DNA from: AWTP1-13 sp963832445 | Lineage (GTDB): Bacteria > Pseudomonadota > Alphaproteobacteria > Rhizobiales > Hyphomicrobiaceae | Length of the DNA stretch: 64,000 nt | Assembly: GCA_963832445.1 (NCBI GenBank) | Contig: CAWHUM010000001.1 | Span: 62,001-126,000, forward strand | Direction: 5' to 3' | Shown here: positions 8,515-16,977 of the stretch, in pieces | Layout of the letters: the number at the start of each line of letters is the position of its first letter | How positions within the stretch are numbered: position 1 is the first letter of the stretch | Program-made: the position numbers and the translations under genes | The notes under the pieces: model-generated | The model's database searches: none | What the model saw: only the letters and a program-made list of their open reading frames with translations | Told to the model about the DNA's origin: nothing

Positions 8515-9288
8515 TCAGGTTGCAGGCGTCAGCGCCTGGCGAAGGAAGTCGAGGATGGCTGCATCGAAAGCGGCGGGCGTCTCCAGGTTCGGCAGGTGGC
8601 CCGCACCCGCAAGGCTCGCGAAATGCGCGCCCGGAATGCGCGCGGCCATGCGCTCCAACACCTTGGCCGGTGCCGTCTGATCGGCCTCGCCGGCGAGGCA
8701 TAGCACTGGCACGCGAATGCCCGCGAGGCTGGCGCGCTCGTCGAAGGTGACGAGGCAGCGCACGGCCGCGCGATAGGTCTGAGGCGGCACCGCGCTCATC
8801 ACCTTGATGGCGTACGCCCGCCCGGCGGGCTCGGCCGCGGGGCCGATCATGCGTGCAACGAGGCCTGGCGCCAGGTCGGCCATGGTCTTGCCGGCGTCGA
8901 GGGGGCCGATGCGGTCGGCCACGAACTTCTTCTGGAACTCGCCGTCCGCGTTGCCGAAGGCGGGGCTGGTGCAGGCGAGCACCGCTGCCCGGTAGCCGTC
9001 CGGACGACGGCGCAGCATGGTTTGCGCCACCATGCCGCCCATGGAGTGCCCGACCAGCACCGGCCGCTCCAGGTTGCGTTCGGCGATCGTCCGCTCCACG
9101 TCGGCGGCGAGGCCCTCGAAGTCCAACGCGTCTACCGGGTCGCGCCCGCCATAGCCCGGCAGATCGACGGCCACCGGCGCGAACCCCGCCGCGGCAAAGC
9201 TTTGCATCTCACCCGCCCAGATGCGGGCCGAGCCGCCGATGCCGTGGATCAGGACAACTGCCGTAGGTGGACGTGCGTGTGCCGGCAT
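8515..9288 (-). CDS. Alpha/beta hydrolase
   Basis: A 257-residue hydrolase with the oxyanion motif VLIHGIGGSARIW (residues 11-23), the nucleophile elbow VGHSMGGMVAQ, the acid in CLAGEADQTAPA and the catalytic His in AGAGHLPNLE. It is the first gene of a two-gene unit with the acyl-CoA dehydrogenase (7-bp gap). A role in hydrolysing an ester or thioester linked to that dehydrogenase is inference. Confidence 0.85.
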   Translation of the reverse strand: MPAHARPPTAVVLIHGIGGSARIWAGEMQSFAAAGFAPVAVDLPGYGGRDPVDALDFEGLAADVERTIAERNLERPVLVGHSMGGMVAQTMLRRRPDGYRAAVLACTSPAFGNADGEFQKKFVADRIGPLDAGKTMADLAPGLVARMIGPAAEPAGRAYAIKVMSAVPPQTYRAAVRCLVTFDERASLAGIRVPVLCLAGEADQTAPAKVLERMAARIPGAHFASLAGAGHLPNLETPAAFDAAILDFLRQALTPAT

Positions 9289-9374
9289 GCGGGAGCTCGT
9301 TCGCAGGGACCGACGCCGATACTAGGCCAGCGCGACCAACTCAAGAAGTGGTCGCGCGGACATGGGATCACGCT

Positions 9375-9740
9375 TCAGGCGCAGCACAGCGTAGAGGGCC
9401 GGAACTCGCTCGTGAACTGCACGCCAAAGTGGCGCCCGTCGCGCCAGGCGATGCGGCACTCCACCTCCGTGCGGTCGGGGCAGAGGTAGAGGCGTATGGT
9501 ATCGGGCAGCTGCTCGGAGACCCTGGGCGGGACGCTGGGTTCGATCTCCAACCGGGCGCCGCCCTGCGAGAGATCCCGCACCGCGCAGCTCCAGGGTGCG
9601 CTCTCGTTCTCGCTGGAAACCAAGGCGGCTGCCGCCAGCACCAGCACACGCGCGTCCTCGCGCGGACCCGGCTCGCTCGCACCGTCCGCCCCGGCCAGCG
9701 ACCGCGCCGGCGCCGCCTGCAATCTGTGCCGCGTCTGCAC
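9375..9740 (-). CDS. PilZ domain protein (c-di-GMP binding)
   Basis: A 121-residue single-domain PilZ protein. The two ligand motifs are present: RxxxR (PREDAR, about residues 27-31) and the D/NxSxxG motif in RDLSQGGARLEI. The barrel closes with ECRIAWRDGRHFGVQF. It should therefore bind cyclic di-GMP and modulate some partner, perhaps motility or polysaccharide export, but nothing in the neighbourhood identifies the partner. The exact start is uncertain within the first 20 residues. Confidence 0.75.
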   Translation of the reverse strand: MQTRHRLQAAPARSLAGADGASEPGPREDARVLVLAAAALVSSENESAPWSCAVRDLSQGGARLEIEPSVPPRVSEQLPDTIRLYLCPDRTEVECRIAWRDGRHFGVQFTSEFRPSTLCCA

Positions 9741-9856
9741 GCACCACTCCTTTGCGGCGTCACGCCTGCGCGGCGCCGCGCTTTGAGACCGAATTAGTCT
9801 AGCGCATCGCGCTTAACGCCCGGTTCACTGGTTGTAGATGGCGCCTGCAAACGAAA

Positions 9857-9883
9857 CGGCCGCCTGGAAGACCCAGGCGGCCG
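9857..9883 (-). terminator. Hairpin terminator after the Tim44-like gene
   Basis: An 11-bp stem (CGGCCGCCTGG 9857-9867, CCAGGCGGCCG 9873-9883) lies about 40 bp after the stop at 9921 and is followed on the minus strand by TTTCGTTT. Confidence 0.65.
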
Positions 9884-9920
9884 CAAGACAAGTCAGGCGC
9901 CGGCTGAACGCCGGTGCCGG

Positions 9921-10886
9921 CTAGTTCGTCAACTGCACGGCGGAGAGCTTCCAGCCCTCGGCCATGTCGCGATGGTCGCGGCGGAAGGTCCAGACCTCGG
10001 TGACCTCGCTCGGCACCGTGCGGCTGCCGGAGACGACCTCGCCGCTGTCGCGCTTGACGGTCACGTCGATCATCGAGAACCGCACCGCGACGGTGGCGTA
10101 ATCGGTGCCTTCCTCCTGCCAAGCCTCCGACAGGTCGCCCTGCAGCAGCTTCACGTTGGAGGTCTCGTAGCGAATGCCGTCGCGCTTGGCGTCGGCCAGG
10201 TCGCGGCCGAAGTAGGACAGCATCTCCGGCGTGGTCCGATCACCCAGCGCATTGATGTCCTCGCGCGCGTAGGCAGTCTGGATCTCGCCGAGCAGCCTCT
10301 CGAACGCATCGAAGTCGGCCTGGCCGATGGTCAGCTCGCCACCCGACGGCGCGCCGCCGCCGATGCCGCCCAGGCCCTGCCGGTAGTTGTTGAGCGTATC
10401 GCGCAACGAGCCCGAGCCGCCGCGGCTGGAAGCGCCCGCGAGCGCCGGCTGCTGGTTGCGATTGCGGAAGTAGCTCATGATCAGGAACACCACGCCGGCT
10501 ATCAGCGCGACCTGCAGCATGAGACCGAGGAAGGAGGCGATGCCACTGAGCCCGCCGAACAGGCCCGAGCCGGACAGCAGCCCGAACAGGCCCGCGCCCA
10601 GCAAGCCGCCCAGCAGCAGGCCGCCAAAGCCGCCGCCGAAGCGCGAGGCCATCGGCCCAGGTGCCGCCGCCGGCGATTTCATGCCGGACGTGGCAGTGCC
10701 GGGCTGCGTCGTCGTCCGCTCGAACGGCTTGGCCGCATTCGGCGCCGTCTGAGTCGTGGGCGGCGTGTTGAACGTGCGGTTGCCGCGGCTGCCACCGCTG
10801 CTGACCCTGGCGTCAGCCACGCTGACCATGAAGGCCAGAGTAGCGGCAAGCGCCAAGGTGACACTGGTCAGGCGCAGAAATGACAT
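9921..10886 (-). CDS. Tim44/TimA-like domain protein, membrane-anchored
   Basis: About 321 residues. An N-terminal signal or anchor (LTSVTLALAATLAFMVSVADA) is followed by a Thr/Pro/Ala-rich low-complexity linker, a Gly-rich hydrophobic stretch (FGGGFGGLLLGGLLGAG) and a second hydrophobic segment (LGLMLQVALIAGVVFLIMSYF), then a C-terminal Tim44-like domain (residues about 200-320: ADFDAFERLLGEIQTAYARED, YFGRDLADAKRDG, WTFRRDHRDMAEGWKLSAVQ). This architecture is common in alphaproteobacteria. The ATG at 10886 directly before the signal peptide is chosen; a longer ORF to 10991 has an implausible charged extension. The role is thought to be in inner-membrane protein handling, not proven. Confidence 0.85.
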   Translation of the reverse strand: MSFLRLTSVTLALAATLAFMVSVADARVSSGGSRGNRTFNTPPTTQTAPNAAKPFERTTTQPGTATSGMKSPAAAPGPMASRFGGGFGGLLLGGLLGAGLFGLLSGSGLFGGLSGIASFLGLMLQVALIAGVVFLIMSYFRNRNQQPALAGASSRGGSGSLRDTLNNYRQGLGGIGGGAPSGGELTIGQADFDAFERLLGEIQTAYAREDINALGDRTTPEMLSYFGRDLADAKRDGIRYETSNVKLLQGDLSEAWQEEGTDYATVAVRFSMIDVTVKRDSGEVVSGSRTVPSEVTEVWTFRRDHRDMAEGWKLSAVQLTN

Positions 10887-11163
10887 GCGAGCCTCTTTGG
10901 ATTGGTGGACCCCAGGCACTATATGGGCAGCGCTGACGAGTTTGTCACGTCCCCGTGTACGGTGCGTCGCAGCAATCTTTTTGCTGGGCATAACGGTGTC
11001 TTGTACCTTGGCCCGTCCAATAACGGTTGTGCGGCCAAGAAAGGCCGCTTTGTGAAGGTTCAGCGACTAAGAAAGCCCGTTTGCCTCGACGTAGCCTTCG
11101 CCGCAGATATGCCTAAGGGAAACTACGGATAAGGACGGTTGCACACCCAAGGAGACGAAATCG

Positions 11164-11421
11164 ATGCACGAACAGATCAAGGAAGGGTTCGAAGTGTTCC
11201 TGGCCGACGGCCAGCACGCGTTCGGCGCGGTCCGCGAGGTGGCGCCGAACGGCCGGCCCGAGCTTGTGGTCTATGTCGAGAACGCGGGTGACTTCTACGT
11301 GCCGTTCGCGGCGGTGCAGGCCGTGCACTCGCAGAAGGTGATTTTGTCCCCCAACAAGCTGGACGCCCGTCTGCGCCGCGCTATCGGCCATGCACACGAC
11401 TCGGAAGACCCCAACATCTGA
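11164..11421 (+). CDS. Small conserved protein, PRC-barrel-like
   Basis: An 85-residue protein preceded by AAGGAGACGAAATCG, a good ribosome-binding site. The sequence alternates short beta strands (FEVFLADGQHAFGAVREV, PELVVYVENAGDFYVPFAAVQAV) in a way that resembles a PRC-barrel/DUF2171-type fold. I recognise the pattern in alphaproteobacteria but not a function. It sits alone downstream of a weak hairpin (GCGGCC AAGAAA GGCCGC, 11031-11048). Confidence 0.65.
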   Translation: MHEQIKEGFEVFLADGQHAFGAVREVAPNGRPELVVYVENAGDFYVPFAAVQAVHSQKVILSPNKLDARLRRAIGHAHDSEDPNI

Positions 11422-11536
11422 CGCGGGCCACGCCGGCGCAGGCGCTCGAGTGGAGTGACGGCCACAATTCTGGCCCCTATCGCTCGCCAAACTGGGCGCT
11501 TCCCCCAAATGTCATGGATGAACGGTGAATGGTGAC

Positions 11537-11884
11537 ATGAGCCTTGCAAGCCATAGTGACAGCGTGGCGGAAGCCGGTGGCTCGCTTCCAGCCTTTGTCG
11601 AACGGGCGAAAGAAGATGCGCTGTGCCGTGCTGCGCTGGCGCGCATCGGCTACAGCAAGGTCAAGGCCACCTACACGCGGCAACAGCGCTCATCAGCCAA
11701 GGACGCCGATCGGCTGCTGGGGCTTGGGGGCAACCTGGCACCGCCCATGGACCTGGTGCGCGATTGGCTACAGACGGAACGAAAGCGGATTCTCGCGCGC
11801 GTCCGCTGGACATTCCTCGGGGCGATGCTGGGGACGATCATCGCAGGCTTGGCCTTCGCCGCCGCGCTTTCCGCTTTCGGCTAG
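11537..11884 (+). CDS. Hypothetical protein with C-terminal membrane helix
   Basis: About 115 residues (MSLASHSD start; an ATG four codons upstream at 11525 is also possible). The N-terminal 80 residues are soluble and Arg/Lys-rich, and the C-terminus (TFLGAMLGTIIAGLAFAAALSAFG) is a Gly/Ala-rich membrane helix, so it is probably tail-anchored in the inner membrane. No family recognised. It runs into the DUF2277 gene with a short gap. Confidence 0.5.
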   Translation: MSLASHSDSVAEAGGSLPAFVERAKEDALCRAALARIGYSKVKATYTRQQRSSAKDADRLLGLGGNLAPPMDLVRDWLQTERKRILARVRWTFLGAMLGTIIAGLAFAAALSAFG

Positions 11885-11933
11885 CTAGAATGGCCGCCGC
11901 CCCCGCGCAACAGCTCGCCGACGAGGTCGCCCC

Positions 11934-12218
11934 ATGTGCCGTAACATCAAGACCCTGCACAACTTCGAGCCACCCGCCTCCGACGATGAAATCCGCGCTT
12001 CGTCCCTGCAGTTCGTTCGCAAGCTGAGCGGCTTTGCTAGGCCCTCCAAGGCCAATGAGCACGCTTTCAACCTGGCGGTCGATCAGGTGACGCAGGCCGC
12101 CCGCACGCTGCTCGCCTCGCTCACGACCAACGCTGCGCCCCGCGATAGGGAGGTCGAGGCACTCAAAGCCAAGGCCCGGAGCGCGAACCGCTTCCGGTCC
12201 GCCCCCCAGTCCACCTAG
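11934..12218 (+). CDS. DUF2277 family protein
   Basis: A 94-residue protein with the highly characteristic DUF2277 start MCRNIKTLHNFEPPASDDEI, then ALQFVRKLSGF-like (here LQFVRKLSGFARPSKANE) and a C-terminal helical part ending in PRDREVEALKAKARS. The family is widespread in bacteria and has no established role. Confidence 0.9.
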   Translation: MCRNIKTLHNFEPPASDDEIRASSLQFVRKLSGFARPSKANEHAFNLAVDQVTQAARTLLASLTTNAAPRDREVEALKAKARSANRFRSAPQST

Positions 12219-12243
12219 CGGCCCTTGCGGAGCCGGCAGGTCT

Positions 12244-12525
12244 CTACCGGCGGAAGCCCCCGGTGCGGCCCCAATCCTCCATGGCACGCCACCACTCGGG
12301 CGACCCGGTAGGATAGGCCTCGGGGCGCGGAACTCCCTGCACCCATTGGCAGCGGCGCTTGCCCCGGTACCACGCGCAGTAGAACACGGCCTTGTCGACG
12401 AACGATCCGGCGCGCGCCTCAGCGGCAAGGGGGCCACCAGCCGCAGGGGCAGGGCCCGCCTGGACAGCGACAGGCTGCACAGCCAGGAGCATCGCACCAG
12501 CTAGGGCAGGCATCAGCAGTTTCAT
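12244..12525 (-). CDS. Small secreted protein, unknown
   Basis: A 93-residue protein with a clean Sec signal peptide (MKLLMPALAGAMLLAVQPVA, cleavage after VQA). The mature part has two cysteines in FYCAWYRGKRRCQW, likely a disulfide, and is rich in Trp/Arg near the C-terminus. No known domain. It is separated from the upstream small secreted protein gene by a perfect hairpin. Confidence 0.6.
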   Translation of the reverse strand: MKLLMPALAGAMLLAVQPVAVQAGPAPAAGGPLAAEARAGSFVDKAVFYCAWYRGKRRCQWVQGVPRPEAYPTGSPEWWRAMEDWGRTGGFRR

Positions 12526-12606
12526 CGCGCTCCCTCCAGGTTGGTTTGCGGCAATCTATAGCCCAAGGGTGAGGAAAAGTGGGCATCGAATGGATAGCGA
12601 CAAGAG

Positions 12607-12639
12607 ATGAGGCCTGCGGGCAACGCCCGCAGGCCTCAT
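12607..12639 (-). terminator. Perfect 15-bp hairpin, probable terminator
   Basis: ATGAGGCCTGCGGGC (12607-12621) and its exact complement (12625-12639) are separated by three bases. It follows the stop of the small gene at 12661 on the minus strand. There is no long T run, so it may alternatively stabilise the transcript end. Confidence 0.6.
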
Positions 12640-12660
12640 GACAGTCGCAGTTGCCGACCG

Positions 12661-12786
12661 TTAGTTGATGCTGTGGGTGCGGTCGTACTCCTGCCAGAAC
12701 TTCTTCGCGTCGAAGGCACTGGCGGGGGCAGTCGCGACGCCGGCCACAACCGACAGCGCAACAAGAGCGGTAACGAGGGTCTTCAT
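12661..12786 (-). CDS. Very small exported peptide (41 aa)
   Basis: A 41-residue ORF with a complete signal peptide (MKTLVTALVALSVVAGVATA, cleavage near ASA) and only about 18 mature residues (FDAKKFWQEYDRTHSIN). A GGAGATGATC segment precedes the ATG at 12786; an upstream in-frame extension to 12888 lacks a ribosome-binding site. It is followed by a perfect hairpin. Function unknown; mature exported peptides of this kind are common in Hyphomicrobiales. Confidence 0.55.
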   Translation of the reverse strand: MKTLVTALVALSVVAGVATAPASAFDAKKFWQEYDRTHSIN

Positions 12787-12928
12787 GATCATCTCCAGCA
12801 TTCTTTTGATCTTTGATGCTACGGAGCCGCTTGGGCTCGCAAGGAGAAATAGGAAGCGCCGTCTTGGCCGGAAGTGGGCCTCACCCACGTGTGATGAACG
12901 GTGATCGCAAGCAGGTGGGACTGCGGCA

Positions 12929-14235
12929 TCAACCCATCAAGCGTGGCAGGAACAGCGAAAGCGACGGGAACGCCACCAGCAGCGCGAGCCAGATAATGTC
13001 GGCGATCACGAAGGGCATCGCCCCCTTGTAGATGTTCACCAGCCCGATGTCGGGCACCATGTTGTTCATGATGAAGACGATGATACCGACCGGGGGAGCA
13101 ATCAGCCCGATCTGCACGGTGACGACCACGAGCACGCCGAACCAGACCGGGTCGAAGCCGAGGCCGGTGACGATCGGAAACACGATCGGGATCGTCAGCA
13201 GGATGATGGCCAACTCGTCAACGAACATGCCGACGATGATGTAGAAGGCCAGGATTACGATCACGATCCCTAGTCGGCCCCACCGGCAGGGAGGTCAGGA
13301 GGTCGCTCAACTGCTGCGACATCTGGGTGACCGCCAGGAAGTACTGGAACAGGAAGGCGGCGATGATAATGAAGAAGATCGCCGCCGAGGTGCGCAGCGC
13401 CTCCACCAGCGAGGCCACAACGCCCTGCCAGGACAATCGCCGCCGCACAAAGCCGATGATCAGCGAACCAACCGCCCCCAGGCCAGCGGCCTCGGTGATG
13501 GTGACAAGCCCGCCATAGATGCCGCCGATGACAAGGCCGAACAACAACAGCGTCGCCCACACGTCCCTGAGGCTCTCCCAGCGCTCGTGCCGGTCGGCGC
13601 GCGCGGCCGCGCGGCATCCATTCCTTGCGCACACGGTAAAGGATCAGGACCGTAATGCAGTAGAGCGCGATGGCGATCAGACCGGGCAAGATGCCGGCGA
13701 TGAATAGAGCCTCGAGCGGGGTGTCGGTCAGGATCGAGTAGAGAATGAACATGACCGACGGCGGGATCATAATACCGAGGGTTCCGCCCGCGGCCACCAC
13801 GCCGGCGGAAAGGCCGGCGTCGTACCCCACGCGCCGCATCTCGGGCAGCGCTACCTGCGTCATGGTGGCGGCGCTGGCGACGGAGGAGCCGTTGATGGCC
13901 GCAAATCCACCGCAGGCCAGGATGGTGGCAATCGCCGTCCCACCGGGCAGGTGGCCCACCCGGGCATTGGCGGCCCGAAACAGCTCGCGGCTCATTCCGG
14001 ATGCACTGACCAGCGCGCCCATTAGGATGAACATGGGAATGACGCTGAAGTTGAAGTTGGTGACGGTGCGGATCGGCGAATCGATCAGGATTCCGAGCGC
14101 TGGCCCCGGGCCGACCAGGTAGGCGAAGCCGGCAACCGCAACCGAGCCGAGGCTCACCGCAATCGGCACCCGGATCAGCATCAGCACGAGCACCGCGATG
14201 CAGCCGAGGAGGGCAACGATGGTCTGCTCGGACAT
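12929..14235 (-). CDS. TRAP transporter large permease (DctM), frameshifted
   Basis: Twelve-helix membrane subunit of a tripartite ATP-independent periplasmic transporter that moves the solute with a sodium gradient. The start MSEQTIVALLGCIAVLVLMLIRVP and family motifs (FVSVIPMFILMG-like, GGTLGIMIPPSVMFILYS, VTEAAGLGAVG-like, GLIAPPVGIIVFIMN) are all visible, but in three frames: one shift near 13610 and another near 13268. Read together they give a protein of usual length (about 435 residues). The frame changes look like single-base sequence errors. The gene follows dctQ by 12 bp. Confidence 0.85.
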
Positions 14236-14247
14236 GACCGCTGTTTC

Positions 14248-14709
14248 CTAGGGCCGCTTGCGGACGACTTGCCACCAGCGGATGGCGGCGGTGGCGACTG
14301 CGGCCAGAATACCGAGCGAGGCCAGCGTGTAGCCGGTCCAGACCGGGATGCGCAGCTCGGCCGAGATCTCTCCCGCCTTCAGGATGTCGTACACCTTGAA
14401 GGTGATGGCGTATCCGAACAGCGCCATGAACAGGAAGTTGATGGTGTAGGCGGTCACGTCGAGCACGCGCTTGGCCCGCGTGCCGACCATCTCATAGAGA
14501 ATATCGACGGTAATCTGCCGGTCAGCGTAAGTGGCGGTGGCGATGCCCCAGCAGATGGCGATGCCCTGCAGAGTCTGGCCGACGATGAAACCGTCGGGAA
14601 TGTGACTGTTGAAGCCGTAGCGAAGCGTTGCCTCGCCTACGGTGATGAGAGCGAGAATGCCGATGAAGTAGCCCGCGGTCTTCTCGACGATAGTGACGAA
14701 GGAATTCAC
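14248..14709 (-). CDS. TRAP transporter small permease (DctQ)
   Basis: Four-helix membrane subunit of the TRAP transporter. It shows the family's TYADRQITVDILYEMVG motif between helices two and three and ends with a last helix WTGYTLASLGILAAVATAAIRWW. A GTG start at 14709 is preferred, because an upstream ORF start at 14766 would put the dctP-dctQ intergenic hairpin inside the coding sequence. The protein is then about 153 residues, a normal size. Confidence 0.85.
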   Translation of the reverse strand: MNSFVTIVEKTAGYFIGILALITVGEATLRYGFNSHIPDGFIVGQTLQGIAICWGIATATYADRQITVDILYEMVGTRAKRVLDVTAYTINFLFMALFGYAITFKVYDILKAGEISAELRIPVWTGYTLASLGILAAVATAAIRWWQVVRKRP

Positions 14710-14738
14710 GCGTAACAGGTCTCTGGCGGGCGAGGATT

Positions 14739-14766
14739 GTGCCCGCCAGATCGAACTGGCGGGCAC
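14739..14766 (-). promoter_or_regulatory. Hairpin between dctP and dctQ
   Basis: A perfect 11-bp inverted repeat (GTGCCCGCCAG 14739-14749, CTGGCGGGCAC 14756-14766, six-base loop) lies in the short gap after dctP. Such hairpins partly stop transcription or protect the 5' message, so that the binding protein is made in excess over the permeases. Confidence 0.6.
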
Positions 14767-14786
14767 GCGGGCTCGGCAGGGCCGAG

Positions 14787-15806
14787 CTAGAGGAAGGCGC
14801 CTTCCTTGCGCAGCTCGTCCTGCAGCTCCTTCAGCACCTGGTCAGGATTGTAGCCGGCTTGTTTCACGGCCGCCGCCCACGCCTCGTAGATCGGCTTGGC
14901 GGCATCGCGCCAGAGCTTCACCTCGTCGGGCGTGGCTTTGGTCAGCTTGCGATCGGTCTTGCGGATCTCCGCCTCGCGCTTGGTCCCGTCCTCGTACCAG
15001 TGCTTGTAGACGAGCCGCGACCACTCGGGCGTGCACAGCGAATCCACGGCCTTCTTCTGCGCGTCCGACAGGCCGTTGTAGAACGTGCGGCTGATGCCGT
15101 GAGTGAAGTTGGACACGTAGAGCGGGATATCCAGCGTGTAGGTCGTCACCTCGCCGAACCGGAACGCGGGGTGGTTGAGCCCGTCCCACGGCACGGTGAT
15201 CGCCTCGGTGATGCCGCGCTTCAGCGTCTCGTGCGCCTCCATGATCGGGACCTGGACCGAGTTGCCACCCATCGAGGTGATGTAGGTCGCGATCGTCTGG
15301 TTGGCGGTGCGCACCTTCACACCTTTGACGTCGGCCGGGACCCTGATCTCCTTCTTGGAGTGGATGGTGGCCTTCTCGTGCGAGAAGACGTGGCAGACGT
15401 AGTGGTCGGGCATCTCCTTCTCGGCATACTTCTTGTACCAGCGGTGCGTTGCCGCTGCGCCCTTCCAGCTGTCGGTGCTCATGAAGGGCAGGTCGGCGGC
15501 GGCAATGATGGGGAAGCGGCCGGGCGTATAGCCAGGATTGATGAGGCCGAAGTCGGCCACACCGCGCTTCACCATGTCATAGTGATCCTGGCCGGATCCG
15601 AGCTGGCTCGAGGGGAACAGCGTGACCTTGATGGTGCCGTTGGTGGCCTTTTCCAGCGCAGCTCCCCAGTCCTTGTAACCGGGTGTCAGCGGATGGCTCG
15701 GCGGCACCCAGTAGCTGAGCTTGAGATTGAACGTCTTGTCTTGTGCATGTGCGCCGGGAGCGCAAAGCGCGAGCGCTCCGGCGAGCAATAGGGTTGCATG
15801 CTTCAT
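14787..15806 (-). CDS. TRAP transporter solute-binding protein (DctP)
   Basis: A 339-residue periplasmic receptor with signal peptide MKHATLLLAGALALCAPGAHA. Conserved DctP blocks are FPSSQLGSGQDHYDMVKRGVADFGLI, the carboxylate-binding region VKGVKVRTANQTIATYITSMGGN (the arginine in KVRT normally salt-bridges the ligand carboxylate), and VQVPIMEAHETLKRGITEA. The ligand is therefore probably an organic acid, but cannot be named. It heads the dctPQM operon. Confidence 0.9.
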   Translation of the reverse strand: MKHATLLLAGALALCAPGAHAQDKTFNLKLSYWVPPSHPLTPGYKDWGAALEKATNGTIKVTLFPSSQLGSGQDHYDMVKRGVADFGLINPGYTPGRFPIIAAADLPFMSTDSWKGAAATHRWYKKYAEKEMPDHYVCHVFSHEKATIHSKKEIRVPADVKGVKVRTANQTIATYITSMGGNSVQVPIMEAHETLKRGITEAITVPWDGLNHPAFRFGEVTTYTLDIPLYVSNFTHGISRTFYNGLSDAQKKAVDSLCTPEWSRLVYKHWYEDGTKREAEIRKTDRKLTKATPDEVKLWRDAAKPIYEAWAAAVKQAGYNPDQVLKELQDELRKEGAFL

Positions 15807-15977
15807 GGCTTATCCTCCCGACGTCTCCTCCGTGCCTGGCCTGCTTCGTGGCGGCCGCCTCGGCACCATGTCGTTTAGCGGATGCACAGGGCCCGGTCAC
15901 TTCCCTGCGGCTGCTCCGGCGGGCTGAGCGTTGCACTTTTGCGGGCGTTCGTCGAGGCCGGAAGCGCGCTCCCAGCC

Positions 15978-16487
15978 TCATCCCACGAAGGGTGGGGCAG
16001 CGCTCGATGGGGGCGGTTCCCCGCTGATGCGAGCCCCTTTACGCTCATGGAGGTAGATTAGTCGCGCGGCACCAGGCGGCCGCCGTGCAGCTGGGTGCCA
16101 ATCGGCGAACACCTTCACGATGCGGTCGAACAAGCGGGGCGGCAGGAAGCCGTACGCGTAGCTGCCGCCACGCCGCTTGCGCAGATCATAGCCCGGCCAC
16201 TCGAACTCGTTGCCCTCCGAGACCAGCACCCACGACGGATCATCGTCGAGCCCCAAATGGCGTTTGACCGGTTGCGGTAGCTCGACACCCTCACCGGCGG
16301 CAGTGGGGCGAACGTGGGTGATCGGCAGCACGGTCACTACGGTCGGCTCACCCTCGCCGCCGGCGACGCACAAGACGATCACGCTTGGACGATCCTTGCG
16401 GCCTTCCTCCTGCCCGGCCCTGTGCTCATGATGCCAAAGATAGGCGTAGTTTATGACGAGACCCGGCTCTGGCGCGGGGATCGCCAT
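15978..16487 (-). CDS. Putative toxin of a type II toxin-antitoxin pair (PemK/MazF-like)
   Basis: A 169-residue soluble protein that starts two bases after the stop of a Phd/YefM-like antitoxin. The N-terminal part (IPAPEPGLVINYAYLW, EEGRKDRPSVIVLCV, TVVTVLPITHVRP) resembles the SH3-like barrel of PemK/MazF growth inhibitors, with RPSVIV and LPIT strands in the expected order. The C-terminal half (FEWPGYDLRKRRGGSYAYGFLPPRLFDRIVKVF) is a conserved extension not found in short MazF toxins. Toxin activity is inferred from fold resemblance and pairing. Confidence 0.55.
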   Translation of the reverse strand: MAIPAPEPGLVINYAYLWHHEHRAGQEEGRKDRPSVIVLCVAGGEGEPTVVTVLPITHVRPTAAGEGVELPQPVKRHLGLDDDPSWVLVSEGNEFEWPGYDLRKRRGGSYAYGFLPPRLFDRIVKVFADWHPAARRPPGAARLIYLHERKGARISGEPPPSSAAPPFVG

Positions 16488-16489
16488 GT

Positions 16490-16789
16490 TCAGCCGCGGC
16501 TTCGGCCGAGCAATGCGTTCAGCTTCTTGTGGCGGGGATGCATGCGCGTCTTGCGGATCGCCTTGACCTTCTCGGCGGAAAGCTCGGCCGTGGCGAAGCT
16601 GAGGCGCCGCGCCTTGTATCGTAGGAAATCCTCGTATTCGTCTGCAGCGATGAAATAGCCCGCGATCTTGCCGTGGCTGGATACAGGCACCGCCGCCTTC
16701 TGAGCTTTCAGCTTGTATTCACCGAAGTTGCGCGCGAACTCTGATGCGGCGACGGGTTCCGTAGGCTTGGTGTCGGTCGTGTCGGTCAT
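16490..16789 (-). CDS. Phd/YefM-like antitoxin
   Basis: A 99-residue protein whose core VAASEFARNFGEYKLKAQKAAVPVSSHGKIAGYFIAADEYEDF follows the Phd/YefM pattern: an N-terminal dimerising DNA-binding region followed by a helical tail. It is the upstream partner of the putative toxin (two-base gap). The ATG at 16789 is chosen over an extension to 16828, since the extension overlaps the palindrome and repeats that look like the operator. Confidence 0.7.
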   Translation of the reverse strand: MTDTTDTKPTEPVAASEFARNFGEYKLKAQKAAVPVSSHGKIAGYFIAADEYEDFLRYKARRLSFATAELSAEKVKAIRKTRMHPRHKKLNALLGRSRG

Positions 16790-16800
16790 AGTGCACCTCT

Positions 16801-16860
16801 TGGCACGGGTTGTGCCACAAATGCGCAACTATCGCAACTTACGTAACTTACAGAACTAGC
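16801..16860. promoter_or_regulatory. Putative operator of the toxin-antitoxin pair: palindrome plus four 9-bp direct repeats
   Basis: TGGCAC-n5-GTGCCA (16801-16817) lies 12 bp before the antitoxin start. It is followed by four tandem 9-base units (16825-16833, 16834-16842, 16843-16851, 16852-16860) that share the core AACT at fixed 9-bp phase. Arrays like this suit cooperative binding by the antitoxin; the assignment is inference. Confidence 0.5.
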
Positions 16861-16977
16861 TACCGGCCTTCGGCATAGCCCAGATCCCGTTACCGCGCGA
16901 CCTGCCCATTTCCGCTGAGCGCAGGCTGGACTAGTGTTCCGGCACAAACAGCCGATAACCGTTCGGGAGAGAGCGCA

